A DNA stretch of 64,000 bases from contig NC_083509.1 of the NCBI RefSeq assembly GCF_032362555.1, positions 3,991,001 to 4,055,000 of the forward strand, in the 5' to 3' direction. The stretch comes from Amyelois transitella. Taxonomy: Eukaryota > Arthropoda > Insecta > Lepidoptera > Pyralidae. The notes under the pieces are model-generated. The model had not been told where the DNA came from. It ran no database searches and saw only the letters and a list, made by a program, of their open reading frames with translations. Of this stretch, positions 40,738 to 52,784 are shown in pieces (position 1 is the first letter of the stretch; each line of letters starts with the position of its first letter). The translations under genes and the position numbers were made by a program.

Positions 40738-43270
40738 CATGTTTTCCTCAAGTTCCTACAGTGTATAAATATGATCGATTTTCTGTTTGTTTACATTCAG
40801 ATAGAGAATAATGAATTTTGTTTTTTTAAATGTGATGATTTTTTTCTATTAACTGCGTACAGATGCGCAGGAGTGTATTTTTTTACTACGTTTAACACGT
40901 TGACACCTGTTCTAATATTTCGGTCACAACGCATTCGCAGTGTGGAAAAACAAGATTTTATTTTTTTAAATGATATAAATTATAGAATATATTAATTAGA
41001 ATTACTTATATAACTTACTATTCTTATAACTTATATAAGAATTTTATAAACTCCGTAGTCTTATTTACAATTGCAAAATTGTTTATAAGATCTATAGAAT
41101 TTGAAGATAAGTTATTGAAATGCTGTGGTTTTGTTGGTCACTCACATTCAAATAAGTATCTATAATGTTTGTTCGGAATTGATATAATTATAAACCAGTT
41201 AGTCATCATATTTTTTAAATGTTAAAGCGAAATAATGATAAGTAAAACTATAGCATAATTTGTCGAGAAAAATAATCTGTTTATATATTAAATGAACATG
41301 TCAATATGTTCCGATATGTCTCAGAAGCTAGAAAAGTGATAGTATATTTACTACATAGTATATTTACTATAGAATTATTTTATAGTAATATATAATACAT
41401 GTCCTTAAACATAAATATTTTTTTTCGAAAAATAATTTATTTTAAGAACATCAATATTAGACCTCTTGCATTTAATAAAAACATTTTTAAATTTGTACAT
41501 TCATGTTATATATTCCTTACTTACGTTAAATTGCATTTGATTTATTTGTAATTAGGTATTCCGTCTTTAAAAATTGATAAGTTTTGAAATAAAATTAAGT
41601 ATTTTTTTTTAGAATACGTGTTTTCTTTTTTTATGTGGCCTTTTTTTTGTTGAAATATTTCCTTCTAGTAGTGTATTCCTAGAGATACTTCACAGAAACT
41701 TTCGCTTTGTATTATAAATACTGCCGTATATCAGCGGACCTTTAGGATTATGGTCAAAAAAGCGCACGAACTGGTTAAATAGGTCTTCTCTCCTGTAACC
41801 GGGATTCATGTCAGGAGGAAGAAGAAGATCAGTAGTTGAGTCCGCATAATCCTGAGACTTGTCAGCTCAGCGGAATTTTCAACAACGATAAAAGGCACGT
41901 GCGTACGTGTTATATTATAGTATTAACAAGAGATCGTTTTTATGCTGAACTTGTCTATTCATCATGAAGTTATCATCCCACAAAGCTATAGACAGTCGGG
42001 ACTTGATCCGTAGTTGAGCTAAAATGATTTCCATAGCTATTGCAGCCAGAACATCGGGTAATGCATTCTGCCTTTGAACCGTCAATAATTTAATAGGAGA
42101 GTCGCCTTGCATGCGCCTCCGGAGTTTCGGATGCCCGGCTATGGGCAAACTTTATGCTAACCGATTTAAGATCTTATCGTGGTTCGCAAACTTATTTGTT
42201 ACTGCAGTGTTGGTAATGAATTACAAACCGTGGCTGAATAGACTAGCAGTGTGTGGTATCATCCTAAAGATAATGTGTACTGGGAATTAAAATCGGATCC
42301 GATATCAATAAGAGATTTTTTTTTAAATTGGTATCTTTGTTTGATTATATGTATATCTATAAAGTTACTTTCACATGGGTAAGGATAGCAGTAGGGAAAA
42401 TTTAAATAGAAATTGATATGTGACTGATAAATAATCATGATACCCATTACAAATGATAAAGGGATGTGTAGGGTAAGTAGGAATTATGTTCCGCTGCGAA
42501 GACGATATAAGTAAAAGCTGGCAACATACAATGTATCATAATTTTGATAAAGTTTAATTCGTTAAATTATTTTTTAATGCAGGGTTAGTAATGAATTACA
42601 GACCGTAACTACGAGCTTTATACTCGTACATCAATTGAGTCTGCAGTAAGTACTAGCTATAATCCCAATTCTAACATGTTCTGGGAACAGTTTCGATACA
42701 TATTTATTAGGTTATTTTTTATATAAATACCTTTTGGCTTTGATTAGGTATATTATGTCTACTTATGATTAGTATGTGTGAGATAACACTATAACTACCT
42801 CATTATGTATAATAAACATGAAATCTGCAAGGTTGCGTCCAGAGTAATCAATCACATAACTCTTGTATGCGCTAATTAACTAAACATACAATTACACCAA
42901 TGTATTTGCAAAATATAGATTGTGTAGAAAATAAACTATAACAAAAAAATGATACTTAGACTTTTAAATAGCAGAGAAAAAACAACTTCGTAATTCAGCT
43001 TCGTACTTTTTGTATTCGTTATATTGTTGTAAGAAAAAAATTACAAATTTTACATGAAATAAAATATATATGGCTTGAAATAATACTAAATAACTAATCA
43101 AATTGCATGCAACATTTTCATGTAAATGTAGTATTTTGAAGTCATTTCCACTATTTATTTCGGAAAAAAATAAAATAAATAAGAAAGAAAGCGTACATTT
43201 TATGAATTAAGGCAAATTGAATATAACTTAAATGCAACCACAGACAGTTGAATGAATATTAAATCAATTT
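40738..43270. other. Intergenic, no gene recognised
   Basis: The minus-strand 77-codon frame 42148-41915 is mostly hydrophilic and matches nothing I know. A small direct repeat, GTAATGAATTACAAACCGT near 42212 and its one-base variant near 42590, is the only structure noticed. The rest is AT-rich. Confidence 0.4.
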
Positions 43271-43384
43271 CATCGCCTAAAAAAGAATCCCAAGTTTTTA
43301 AGCCTATCCCTTAGTCGCCCTTTACGACATCCAATAGAAAGAGATGGCGTGATTCTATTCTTTTTTCTATAGGTGTCACGGCAA
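43271..43384 (-). repeat. RTE-derived SINE, 5' half only
   Basis: CATCGCCTAAAAAAGAATCC, CAAGTTTTTAAGCCTATCCC, TTAGTCGCCCTTTACGACAT and TTCTATAGGTGTCACGGC. The tail half is absent. Confidence 0.8.
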
Positions 43385-44344
43385 TATAATATAGGTACAT
43401 GCATATCTGAGTACTCGACTTTCTTATAAAACTGTAAAAGGCAGAGCAGAAACTACAAGCTGAATTGATTTCAGGTGCGTTCTTCTTAGAACGAGAACAA
43501 CAAGCTATGGAAGTATTTTTGGAAATTAGAGGAAATCTCAGTGTATATACTCATAATATATTAATGAGGCTCTTATAGGCTTGCCTCATGCAGACCATTC
43601 GTGGTTGATTGCTCGCCATTTGGCATTATAGTGGACAAAGCAGACGCATTAGTGCAGTCTGGGGTCAGGCTATGAAGGGCCGGGTTTAATTATAGGTTAA
43701 TATCGATACAATTGGGCCTTTGTGTGTGAGACAAATTAATAACCTGATTCAGATGGAACTGATAGGATATGAGTCGTATATGAAGAAGTCCAAGTAATGC
43801 CATCGAGAGTTTTGTTTGTTAGTAAGCATCAAGCATGTTTCAGATCAGACTATGAACATGAGCTAATAATTTTTTCGTCGGTTTCTTATATATATTTTAA
43901 CCGCTATTGATGCTATCGTAAAGGAAGACATCATGAGGAAATCTGCATATATTTTCGCTCGCTTAGGTACGCCTCCATACATTTTTCCATTACCATTTCC
44001 AATCTTACGTGGGGTCGGGAAGTATGCTAGTTTCTTTAGTTTACTCCGTCACTAGGCACTCTTTATGCCACTATTATTGACAATTTGGCACTTCATTATC
44101 AAGATGCCCCCTACATATAAATCTTCTTTTGTGCCACGTAATATATAATCAATTAGTAATTACGGCCTACCTATTGACTTTATAATGCTTGTGTGCACAC
44201 ATAATGAGGAGAATGTTCAACATTAATTGGTTTGCAAATCCAATTAGGTGAGCTTCGATACGCGGTAAGCACGTACGATCATTATCGATTACTAATGACC
44301 TATCGCCAGGTCTGAGTATTAGGTTACATATATTCTCTCTACAA
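43385..44344. other. Intergenic with a family B scrap at about 43918-43950
   Basis: GGAAGACATCATGAGGAAATC matches the AACATCGTGAGGAAACC core of family B. Otherwise nothing is recognised. Confidence 0.4.
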
Positions 44345-44455
44345 GGGTACGCAGAGTCAATGTTTTCAATATTGAAAGGCCTTGTTCAGCTGGATGGCTT
44401 AATGATGGAATTGAGAATAATGTATTGACAGGAACAATCCTAAGTTTACGTTTTG
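44345..44455 (-). repeat. RTE-derived SINE, decayed
   Basis: GGGTACGCAGAGTCAATG, GAAAGGCCTTGTTCAGCTGG, ATGGCTTAATGATGGAATTG and CAATCCTAAGTTTACG follow the SINE order. Confidence 0.65.
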
Positions 44456-46905
44456 TAGGATTTAAAACACACCCTTTTTTTCGAATAGGGTCATCCTGGA
44501 ATTTGTCATGATTGCATTTTATCCTTTTCCTGAACTCGAGAGGATTTGCTCATGTTTTTGGAATATATAATAATTAGGTAAATACGAGTAGATACCTATG
44601 TGAAGTAATTCCTATTTCTGACTTTCGCAACTTTCAGGGGTAACTTAACCTCGGAACAGGCATCCTTTTTTAATTAAAAAACCTCAAGTATCTACTAACT
44701 TTAAATTTTCTTCGGATCATACTCCATACTCCACTTTTCACAATGAAAAGTGGTTTATATATATTTTAACTTTTCACATGTAGATACAGTTGCCTTTAGA
44801 TAAACATTTTCCCCTGTTTATATTAACCAATATTGTATAATTCTCAAGGGGTCAAGTTTCCTGTGAGTTTTCCTGCAGGTGACTGTACTAAAAGGAACGT
44901 AAGTTTTTTATAATCACCTCATTACCACCCTCGCTAAGAATGCGAAGAATCTTTTTAATTGCGCATACATTTGATCAGTGGAAGCTCCATTAAAATATAT
45001 GTGGTAAAGAATTTTCATTAGAGAGCAGTACGATCACGTTACCCGTGTCTACCCGATGTCACCACGTGTTGAGGTCACTGCGAGGTGGCACTTTGTGTAA
45101 TTATCCCTTGGTTTATAGATTAACTACATGACGTCCGCGACTCCGCCCGCGTAACACTAAGCTTGTTAATTTTTGCTTATCACCAATCTCTCATCTGAGA
45201 TCTCGTAGACCATATACATAAAGACCCTTTATACCTATGTTAAACAAGCTGTTTTTCGAAGCTTTGCTCCTGTAAGAGCTTATACTTAACCTTAATATTT
45301 ATTTATATTCTTCTCTACTTTGTAGCTGTAAAAGCGTAATAGACGAAAAACGTATATTTTAATATCCTAATACCGCCAAGAGGTAGGCTTTATTTGACTT
45401 GCGTGCTCCACCTTAGGCTTCATCTTGCACCACCAGGCAGATTGTGGTGAAAGACATTCAAATATTCATTGAAAAAAAAATAAAAAAATTATACTGTATC
45501 TACCTACTATAAGTTTCGTACGCAAGTTTGTTTGGTTCGCCAACGATAATATTTGCAGACGGCAGCTCGGCGTTCTATCGCGAGCCATGTTTGATCTGAA
45601 CCGCACCAGAATACCGATCCTTCTATTTGATAGAGAAACAATAACCTAATATCGGATTTGTATAAAAAATAATCAACTCTAAGAATCTATTAAAATAAAA
45701 ACAGCAAATTTTTGATCAACTTGTTACGAATAGGCACAGAATATATTTCATTCGTTTTGCCATGAAGTCTGTGTACTTAATTTAAAAACTTACACGACTA
45801 GCTTGACTTACATACAAAAATACTTTTAAAAAATATCTCATTGCTACTCCTACGATTTCTTTTAAATACAACATTGAGTTTGAACATTTTTTATTTTTTT
45901 CGCTAAATCTATGACGTTTTTTAAATAGTTTCAGGTAAATTTGGATTTCTTTTTAATTTTGAAATACTTAAGTAGAAAGTATTAAACAGAAAAATAATGA
46001 TGGCAGGCTCTAAAGTTACTTATATTTTCTCTGAAATCTATTTACTTAGGCCGCTATACACATTGTTTTACAAACAAAAGAATGATATTTTTTGATCTAT
46101 TTGGTTTGCTTTTCGGGCCAAGTTTTTTGAACTTCATCAATAAAATATGAATCAATATTTTCATATGTACATCGTAACTTTCAGAAGTATAATTGATATT
46201 TACAACAGCCCAAGATTTCTCATAGCACGTTTTTAATCCGAAGTACATAGAGTCAATAGTTACAAGACTGGAAGGTCACGCTTACATTGTTCGGTCAGTA
46301 ATGGATTTAACATCCAGGTATGTTGTTGTTAGCCCTTCGCTTTAAATAAAAAAAAAATTATCAGCCAAGCATGTAAGTCCTAACCTGCTCGCGAGAAATC
46401 TTATGTAACTAAGAAGAATAATTTTAAATTTAAATTAAAAAAATATCCTACATAGATGAATTACGCAGCTACATAGAATTAAATAAATAATGAACATATA
46501 CGGCACCTTCTCAAGAAATTAGTTCAACAGCAGACGATACATATCCACAAAGGGCAATAGTAAATACCGCAAATCCTCATCGTCAACATTATCAAAGGGA
46601 TCACTAAAACGTTGTCCCTTTGCTGCCTGTGACAGATAAAAACCGGTTGAATCTGGATATAAGCAGTGAGGTGTACCCGCTCCTTCGTCAGCGTATTTAC
46701 TTACCCTGGAGCTGTTTTCTCCTTTACCCCTAACCTAACCTTTGGGGCTTTGGTGCAAGTCATAGGAAATCAAAAGAGATTATATTTTTTTGTCATAAAT
46801 ATTATTTTGAATATCGATGAAATTGAATAATAAATATATCTGAATGTCAATTAAATTATACAGATAAACGTGGCTATTGAGTCTTCTACCTACACGCGCA
46901 GCTCC
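44456..46905. other. Intergenic with a Helitron 3' scrap near 45130-45155
   Basis: GTCCGCGACTCCGCCCGCGT at about 45134 resembles the Helitron 3' hairpin region in reverse orientation but lacks the CTAG end. No gene is supported in the rest; the minus-strand frame 46248-46054 has no known domain. Confidence 0.4.
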
Positions 46906-46959
46906 GTTTTTATCGCGCGAAAACTATCAGGCAATAGTTTTTTTCGCGCCATAAAAGCG
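46906..46959. repeat. Imperfect hairpin with CGCG-rich arms
   Basis: TTTTTATCGCGCGAAAACTAT pairs with ATAGTTTTTTTCGCGCC and ATAAAAG, with a short run-length mismatch (AAAA against TTTTTTT). MITE-like. Confidence 0.55.
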
Positions 46960-47206
46960 GCATCGCACTTGCCATGCTACGGGGCCTGATGTCTCGTAAG
47001 CGATAAAGGCCTGATGTGAGTGTGTCTAAATGAGTCTATAGAAAATAATTTTTATCATAACGTTAACGGGGAACTAATTATTGACTCAAGTTCTTTTTAA
47101 GTGGTAAGCTTGTTTTGGCAGCAAATATTTTTGATGCGTTCAAATATTTGTTACCAACACAAGTCAGAATAGTAACTAACATTTATTTATTTATATGTAT
47201 GGTCTT

Positions 47207-47348
47207 ATCAAATGTACCAGAAACCGACGAAGATGCATAAAGAGACTCATGTATGTGAATGAATCAAGAAAAGTATACAGGTATCGTGGCTAGTAGAATT
47301 ATGTAGTCTCTGTCTACCTCTTTGAGAAACAGGGGCGATTTTATGAAT
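47207..47348 (+). repeat. RTE LINE 3'-end fragment
   Basis: AGAAACCGACGAAGATGCAT, AGAGACTCATGTATGTGAAT, GGTATCGTGGC and GTAGTCTCTGTCTACCTC, then GGGGCGATTTTATGAATG, parallel to 24600-24745 of the LINE. Confidence 0.8.
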
Positions 47349-47756
47349 GTTTGTGAAATTTACTTGAATTTGTCCGCACTCTGAAAATAAAACGCTAGTT
47401 CTCGTGACTCGGGCGACGGAACTATATTGATTCCGGCTCTCCGTCTCCGACACTTTACATATTGCTTATTTAGCATTATTTCATTTCTGGCTGCCGCTAT
47501 TTGTCTTCCTCGTTCCGCTGATATTGTTATCATACCGCCTAGAGGTTGTGATTGGGGGACATGGGGTGTCTTGTAAACGCTGATTTTGGGACAATCAGCC
47601 AGAGTCTACGCACTTCATACCAAGATCTACATAGTTCTAAATATTTAATTTAGGAATACAATGGGTAAATACGATAATCGGGTTTCTTTTCACTTTATAG
47701 CCTAAAATTTTTAACCGACTTTATAAAAGGAGGAGGTTCTTAATTCGACCGTATTT
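47349..47756. other. Intergenic, nothing recognised
   Basis: The minus-strand 68-codon frame in 47247-47453 overlaps the RTE tail fragment and is not a gene. Confidence 0.45.
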
Positions 47757-47925
47757 TCCTTTCTCATTGCTATCCTTTTGGAGTTGGCCCATCTCGTGCG
47801 TCATCTCTCTGGAAAGAGTCTAGGGGCCGCAGAACGGGAGTTGCTTCATGTTAGTCAGGTTTTTACAATAAGCGATTCCCATCTGACCTCCAAAATAACC
47901 GGGATCCTAACCAGTATTGTAATTA
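47757..47925 (-). repeat. Dispersed family B copy, diverged
   Basis: GTCATCTCTCTGGAAAGAGTC, GTCAGGTTTTTACAATAAGCG, ATTCCCATCTGACCTCC and ACCGGGATCCTAACCAGTATTG follow the family order in reverse. Confidence 0.6.
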
Positions 47926-47936
47926 TTATAGAATAG

Positions 47937-48290
47937 CTTTTACCCGCAGTTTCGCCCGCGTTAATTTAGCGCTATATTCAAATAGCGACGAATTAAATTT
48001 AACGTTGTTTAACTAAAAAGCGACCTAATTAACACCACCAATAAAAAGCAACGAATTAAATGCCACTCACAAAAAGCAACGAATTTAGCGCCACCTACAA
48101 AAGAATACATGTTTTCCGCAAATCCCCCGGGAACTATAGTTTTTAACGGGATGACTTACTCTATGTCTTCCACAAGACTCATAATTGTATAGGTATACGT
48201 GATATTTCAAGAAGATAATTAATCTTCTTCAGCAGATAACCCGTGAAGAAAATAAAATTAACTCACTTTCGCATTTATAATATTAGTTAG
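47937..48290 (-). mobile_element. Non-autonomous Helitron, about 350 bp
   Basis: The left end TAGCTTTTACCCGCAGTTTC with GCCCGCGT is the reversed 3' end (hairpin plus CTA); the right end ACTTTCGCATTTATAATATT with AGTTAGA is the reversed 5' end (TCTAACTAATATTATAAATG). Exact boundaries are uncertain because the terminal CTAG is imperfect (ATAG). Confidence 0.6.
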
Positions 48291-48439
48291 AATATATGTA
48301 CACTAGCTTTTGCCCGCGGCTTCGCCCGCGCAAAAGTATTTTAGATTATAAGGATACGACATAAAATTTCACCCATGTTTTAATCCCGTATCGTGCGGGA
48401 CTGTTTTAAGTTTATATTTGATTTAAATTCATATGGCTT

Positions 48440-48550
48440 CTCCCGTCTCTTCTCGTTCTGTTCCGTCCCGTCACAACCTGTTGTGTCCCGTCCGGCTCCA
48501 TCCAGTCCTCCTATCCTGTCCCATCCCATCCTATTTAGTGCCATCCCGCT
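48440..48550. repeat. Degenerate TCCCRTCC-type minisatellite
   Basis: Repeating CCCGTC, TCCCATCC and TCCATCC units. Frames on both strands across it (48380-48593) are translated low-complexity DNA. Confidence 0.75.
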
Positions 48551-48832
48551 TTCCGCAACTGACACGTATTTTTTACTAACCAATATATTTTAAATACAAA
48601 TGAACAAAACACAACGAAACGTCTTCAAGCATGAATACGAAACGACCAACAACTTATTAACTGAGGGTAAAAATGCTTTCAAAATCATAGAAGTCTTATT
48701 GATTGTCGAACGACAAACGATAGCGACTTTTACATTACATGGTGACGCCATCTATTGCTACATTATCAAACAAATTATTCATTGAAGGAATAAATTTTCT
48801 AATCTTTTGCATATCAAAAATTAACACTTATT

Positions 48833-48975
48833 AGGGTTCCGTCGTACCTTAAGGGTAAAAATGGGACCCTATTACTCGACTTCGGTGTCCGTCTGTCTGT
48901 TAGTTCGTCTGTCCGCTCACCCATCCTCCTGTCACCAGGCGTGTCTCATGATCCGTATTAGCTAGACAGGTGACA
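48833..48975 (-). repeat. Interspersed repeat fragment (GGGTTCCGTCGTACC start)
   Basis: GGGTTCCGTCGTACC, AAATGGGACCCTATTACTC and GTCCGTCTGTCTG; the reversed counterpart of 10618-10752. Confidence 0.55.
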
Positions 48976-49004
48976 TTTTCACAGATTATAAATTTCTGTT
49001 GACG

Positions 49005-50475
49005 TTAAAATAAAAATACTAAAACTGTATACATACCAAATTTCATCAAAATCGGCCTAGCGGTTAGGCCGTAAAATCGGAACGATGATTCACCCCCCCC
49101 CCCCCCCTTTAACTGTTTTGGGGGTTGTTTTTTGAAAAAAAAGTAGCCTATGTTTGAACTCGTATCTCAATCTATATGCATTTCAAATTTCATCAAAATC
49201 GGTTCAGCGGTTCAGGCGTGAAAGCGGAACGATGATTTTCATACAAACTTTCACCCCCCCATTTGACTATTTTGGGGGTCGAATTTTGAAAAAAAAACGT
49301 AGCCTATGTTTGAACGCGGATCTTAAACTATATACATACCAAATTTCATCAAAATCGGTTCAGCGGGTCAGGCGTGAAAGCGGAACGATGATTTTCATAC
49401 AAACTTTCAACCCCCATTTGACTATTTTGGGGGTCAATTTTTGAAAAAAAAAAAAAGCCTATGTTTGAACGCGGGTTTTAAACTATATACATACCAAATT
49501 TCATCAAAATCGGTTCAGTGGTTCGGCCGTGAAAGAGGAACAGACAGACAGACAGACAGACAGACTTTCGCATTTATAATATTAGTACGGAAGTACGGAT
49601 AGTATAGTATTTTCATACGAACTTTCACCCCCCCATTTGAGTATTTAGGGGGTCGATTTTTGAAAAAAAACGTAGCCTATGTTTGAACGCGTGTTTTAAA
49701 CTATATACATACCAAATTTCATCAAAATCGGATCAGCGAGTCAGGCGTGAAAGCGGAACGATGATTTTCATACAAACTTTCAACCCCCCATTTGACTATT
49801 TAGGGGGTCGATTTTTGAAAAAAAAAATAGCCTATGTTTGAACGCGGGTCTTAAACTATATACATACCAAATTTCATCAAAATCGGTTCAGTGGTTCGGC
49901 CGTGAAAGAGGAACAGACAGACAGACAGACAGACAGACAGACTTTCGCATTTATAATATTAGTACGGATTTCATTAAAATCGGTTCAGCGGGTCAGGCTT
50001 GAAAGCGGAACGATGATTTTCATTCAAACTTTCAACCCCTAATTTGACTATTTTGGGGGGTCGATTTTTGAAAAAAAAAAGTAGCCTATGTTTGAACGCG
50101 GGTTTTAAATTATATACATATCAAATTTCATTAAAATCGGTTCAGCGGTTCGGGCGTGAAAGCGGAAAGATGATTTTCATACAAACTTTCACCCCCCCAT
50201 TTGACTATTTTGCGGGTTGATTTTTGAAAAAAATATTGCCTATGTTTGAACGCGTGTTTTAAACTATATACATACCAAATTTCATCAAAATCGGATCAGC
50301 GGGTCAGGCGTGAAAGCGGAACGATGATTTTCATACAAACTTTCAACCCCCCATTTGACTATTTAGGGGGTCGATTTTTGAAAAAAAAAATAGCCTATGT
50401 TTGAACGCGGGTCTTAAACTATATACATACCAAATTTCATCAAAATCGGTTCAGTGGTTCGGCCGTGAAAGAGGA

Positions 50476-50490
<15 letters not shown>
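49005..50490 (-). repeat. Tandem array of about ten 150-160-bp units
   Basis: Each unit has AGCCTATGTTTGAACGCG, a TATACATACCAAATTTCATC-type segment, a CGGTTCAGCGG-type segment and GCGGAACGATGATTTTCATA, ending in a C-rich run (CCCCCCATTTGACTATTT) and GGGGGTCGATTTTTG. The TTTCATCAAAATCGG landmark recurs at about 49040, 49189, 49343, 49500, 49716, 49875, 49972, 50130, 50280 and 50439. Some units are interrupted by a (CAGA)n plus Helitron 5' end. The 96-codon frame at 49154-49444 is translated array. Confidence 0.9.
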
Positions 50491-50509
<19 letters not shown>

Positions 50510-50535
50510 TTTCGCATTTATAATATTAGTACGGA

Positions 50536-51245
50536 TACATACAACTTTAATTTCATTTGTTGAAAATTAAGAAGTTATTATCCTAATTTTTACTACTGAT
50601 AAATACATTTTTTCATACTTTTATTTCAGGTTAAAGTACAGTAAAAGTTATAATGGTTACCATAAATTAGACATAGATTAATGACACGCTATCACTTACA
50701 ACTCGAAAAACTCCAAAGATTTCTAAAAGGCTATCAATCGCGAGTTTCCGCGAAGGTAATATAAAGAAAGCGAAACTTTTCTCAATGTGGAGGCAAAACC
50801 GTGTATAAAAATGGAGACTACAGATAGATCATTCGATCAAAACGTAAATTTTTTTGAGTAGGTATATTTGACGCTTGACATGTGGACGGATACTTTTAAA
50901 ATTAAGGTGAAACTGTCTTTTTGTGTAAGAAAGGGTGTAAGTTAATTTCAATAAGTCAGTTTCCTCTTCTTTTGGTTAAAATATTTTTGGACAATCTATA
51001 ATTTGATCTACTTGTATCTTTTTTTCATACACTTCTATGGGAATTTTTCAGGGCGTCGTTGATCACAGTCATTCAGCGTTTGTATTATTGGTGTATCTCG
51101 GGTTAAGTGGGGTTTCTGGTTTTACTTTAAAACATAAAAAAAATACAACTTGTAACTTGAACTTTGTAATTAATTGATTATTGTAACGCATCCTTAATGC
51201 TTTTAATGTGCGCTGCCTCTTTGACTATGAATTTTCCTTTTTATT
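50536..51245. other. Intergenic, nothing recognised
   Basis: No supported gene. Confidence 0.5.
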
Positions 51246-51340
51246 TTGGTTGACTGGAAGAAATCCCTATATCCAATGAATATTCTATTTTTGTTACATT
51301 TCTTTTTATGTGCAATAAAGAGTTTACAAACAAACAAAGA
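51246..51340 (+). repeat. Probable LINE 3' UTR end with polyadenylation-like tail
   Basis: TTTTGGTTGACTGGAAGAAAT, then TTTTTATGTGCAATAAAGAG and TTTACAAACAAACAAA. GGTTGACTGGxAGAxA...GCAATAAAG-TTTA with an A-rich tail resembles the 3' end at 62260-62345. Family (CR1/Jockey-type) not certain. Confidence 0.45.
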
Positions 51341-51821
51341 ACTGTAAATTGGTGCTTCGAAAATGAACCAAGACGTTATCATTAGACGTTATATTCTTAT
51401 TATGTCGATTCTACATTATTATTATTTTATACCAAAGCGTTCGTCTTTCCCGGGAAGGCTCAAGGGATTCGCGCCTCGTCCCCGTCACGTAAAGCCCGAA
51501 CCGCGAAATCTTCTCACTTTGGATTTCATCTGTCATAATTTCGGTGCGACAAAAAATCCTTAGCTTTTAAATAAAACCGTCGCCATTTTGGATTTTTAGC
51601 ATAAAGTATATGATCACGCCCGCCTGAGCGTGAACTGATTTTTACTTCTGAATATAAAAGGAATATTTTCCAAGCGTTTACGATGATTTTCATGAACGTG
51701 AAGCTATGTTTGTTTACGACTTTATATGAAGGTTTATGCTGAGCTTCAATATAAATGCGGGTCAATATGGACGCGCATCATGATTTAAGACGTTTTAGTC
51801 TGCTTTTTCGAGTATACATTC
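51341..51821. other. Intergenic; GC-richer patch at about 51440-51510
   Basis: GTCTTTCCCGGGAAGGCTC and CGCCTCGTCCCCGTCACG stand out, but no gene is recognised. Frames on both strands here are short and without a domain. Confidence 0.35.
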
Positions 51822-51969
51822 ATACATACATATAGTCACGTCCTTATCCCTTGCGGGGTAAACAGAGCCAACAACGTTCAGCTGTTTGGCTTAATGTTAG
51901 AATTGAGATTGAAATAGTAATAGGTTGCTAGCCCATGGCCTAAAACAAGAATCGCAAGTTTATATGCCA
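51822..51969 (-). repeat. RTE-derived SINE, truncated
   Basis: CATACATACATATAGTCACG, CCTTGCGGGGTAAACAGAGC, ACGTTCAGCTGTTTGGCTTA and GGTTGCTAGCCCATGGCC; the 5' head is missing and a part near the tail is deleted. Confidence 0.85.
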
Positions 51970-52640
51970 AGGGCTATATATAGGATGATCTTCCCACAAA
52001 AGCGTTTTTAATTTTTAAATTGATTTCATGATTGTGTCTAAAAATAATACCTTCTCAGTCCGCAATACTAATTACGTCAGTCAAGTGCTTCGCAAGCCGT
52101 ACAAATATTGCTTTGAAGATGTTGTCTCTCTTCTTTTTAAAAATTAATAATTTTTTCTTTGAAAAATGTAGCTGGAAAAAAATTAGGTCATATTCCAAAC
52201 ATATGTAAGCTTAGAGATTCTCTCCTAAAGACTTATAGGATTTCATACTTACTTTGTTCTGTTGTGGGAATATTTTATATCTAATGTTTTAAATAAAATT
52301 GACGAAGACTTGACCGCTTAAGTTATTTTACTCTAAGAGACAATTTTCCAAAATTCCGGCCGGAATCAAAATGTTTTATTTTTCGTGAGCGAAGCTACGG
52401 GTAAAATCTAGCCTTTAATAAAGTCAAAATAAGGCTGTTACAAGTACATCAGCGCATTTGAAATTCACACACGTAATACAAGTGTGCAATATTAAATACT
52501 CCGTAACGTTTGAGAGGAATTTTAAATGGGGGTGGTTGGACCTTTACCGGGTAATAGTGACCTCGGTGCTTTTCTTTGGGGTTTTTCCGGTTTGGGGTAA
52601 GTTAAGCTTGGCTTTGAAATGATACCCATGAACAAAACAT
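51970..52640. other. No gene; Helitron 3' scrap at 52382-52412
   Basis: TCGTGAGCGAAGCTACGGGT followed by AAAATCTAG resembles a plus-strand Helitron 3' end (GGGCGAAGCCGCGGGCAAAAGCTAG). The rest is unremarkable. Confidence 0.4.
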
Positions 52641-52784
52641 ATATATGTCATGTCTTTATCCTTTACGGGGCAAGCGGAGATAATAATCTAAAAAAACTAA
52701 AAGCCACGGTGAGTTGGTTAAGATGAATTGAGATTTAATAAGTGACATACTAGTCCTCGATCGTTCTACAAAAATCCCAAGTTA
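52641..52784 (-). repeat. RTE-derived SINE, decayed
   Basis: TATATGTCATGTCTTTATCC, TTTACGGGGCAAGCGGAG, GATGAATTGAGATTTAATAA and AAAAATCCCAAGTTA. Many substitutions. Confidence 0.65.

Larger units (their letters stand above)
48303..50535 (-). mobile_element. Helitron-type composite with internal tandem array
   Basis: The left end CTAGCTTTTGCCCGCGGCTT at 48303 follows a host A; the right end ...TTTATAATATTAGTACGGA at 50535 precedes a host T, giving the A/T insertion site. Complete-looking 5' ends (CGCATTTATAATATTAGTACGG, reversed) also occur at about 49590 and 49968. The region is therefore either one element with internally duplicated ends or several nested or tandem Helitrons. No coding capacity. 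Confidence 0.6.

Noticed and set aside
41915..42148. 77-codon minus-strand ORF, possible transposon protein scrap
   Set aside because: I could not match it to a family by eye; a protein search of this frame against transposon proteins would decide.
48380..48593. Opposite-strand ORFs of 66-67 codons
   Set aside because: Translated TCCCATCC-type minisatellite.
49154..49444. 96-codon ORF with an internally repeated sequence
   Set aside because: Translation of two adjacent units of the Helitron-associated tandem array.
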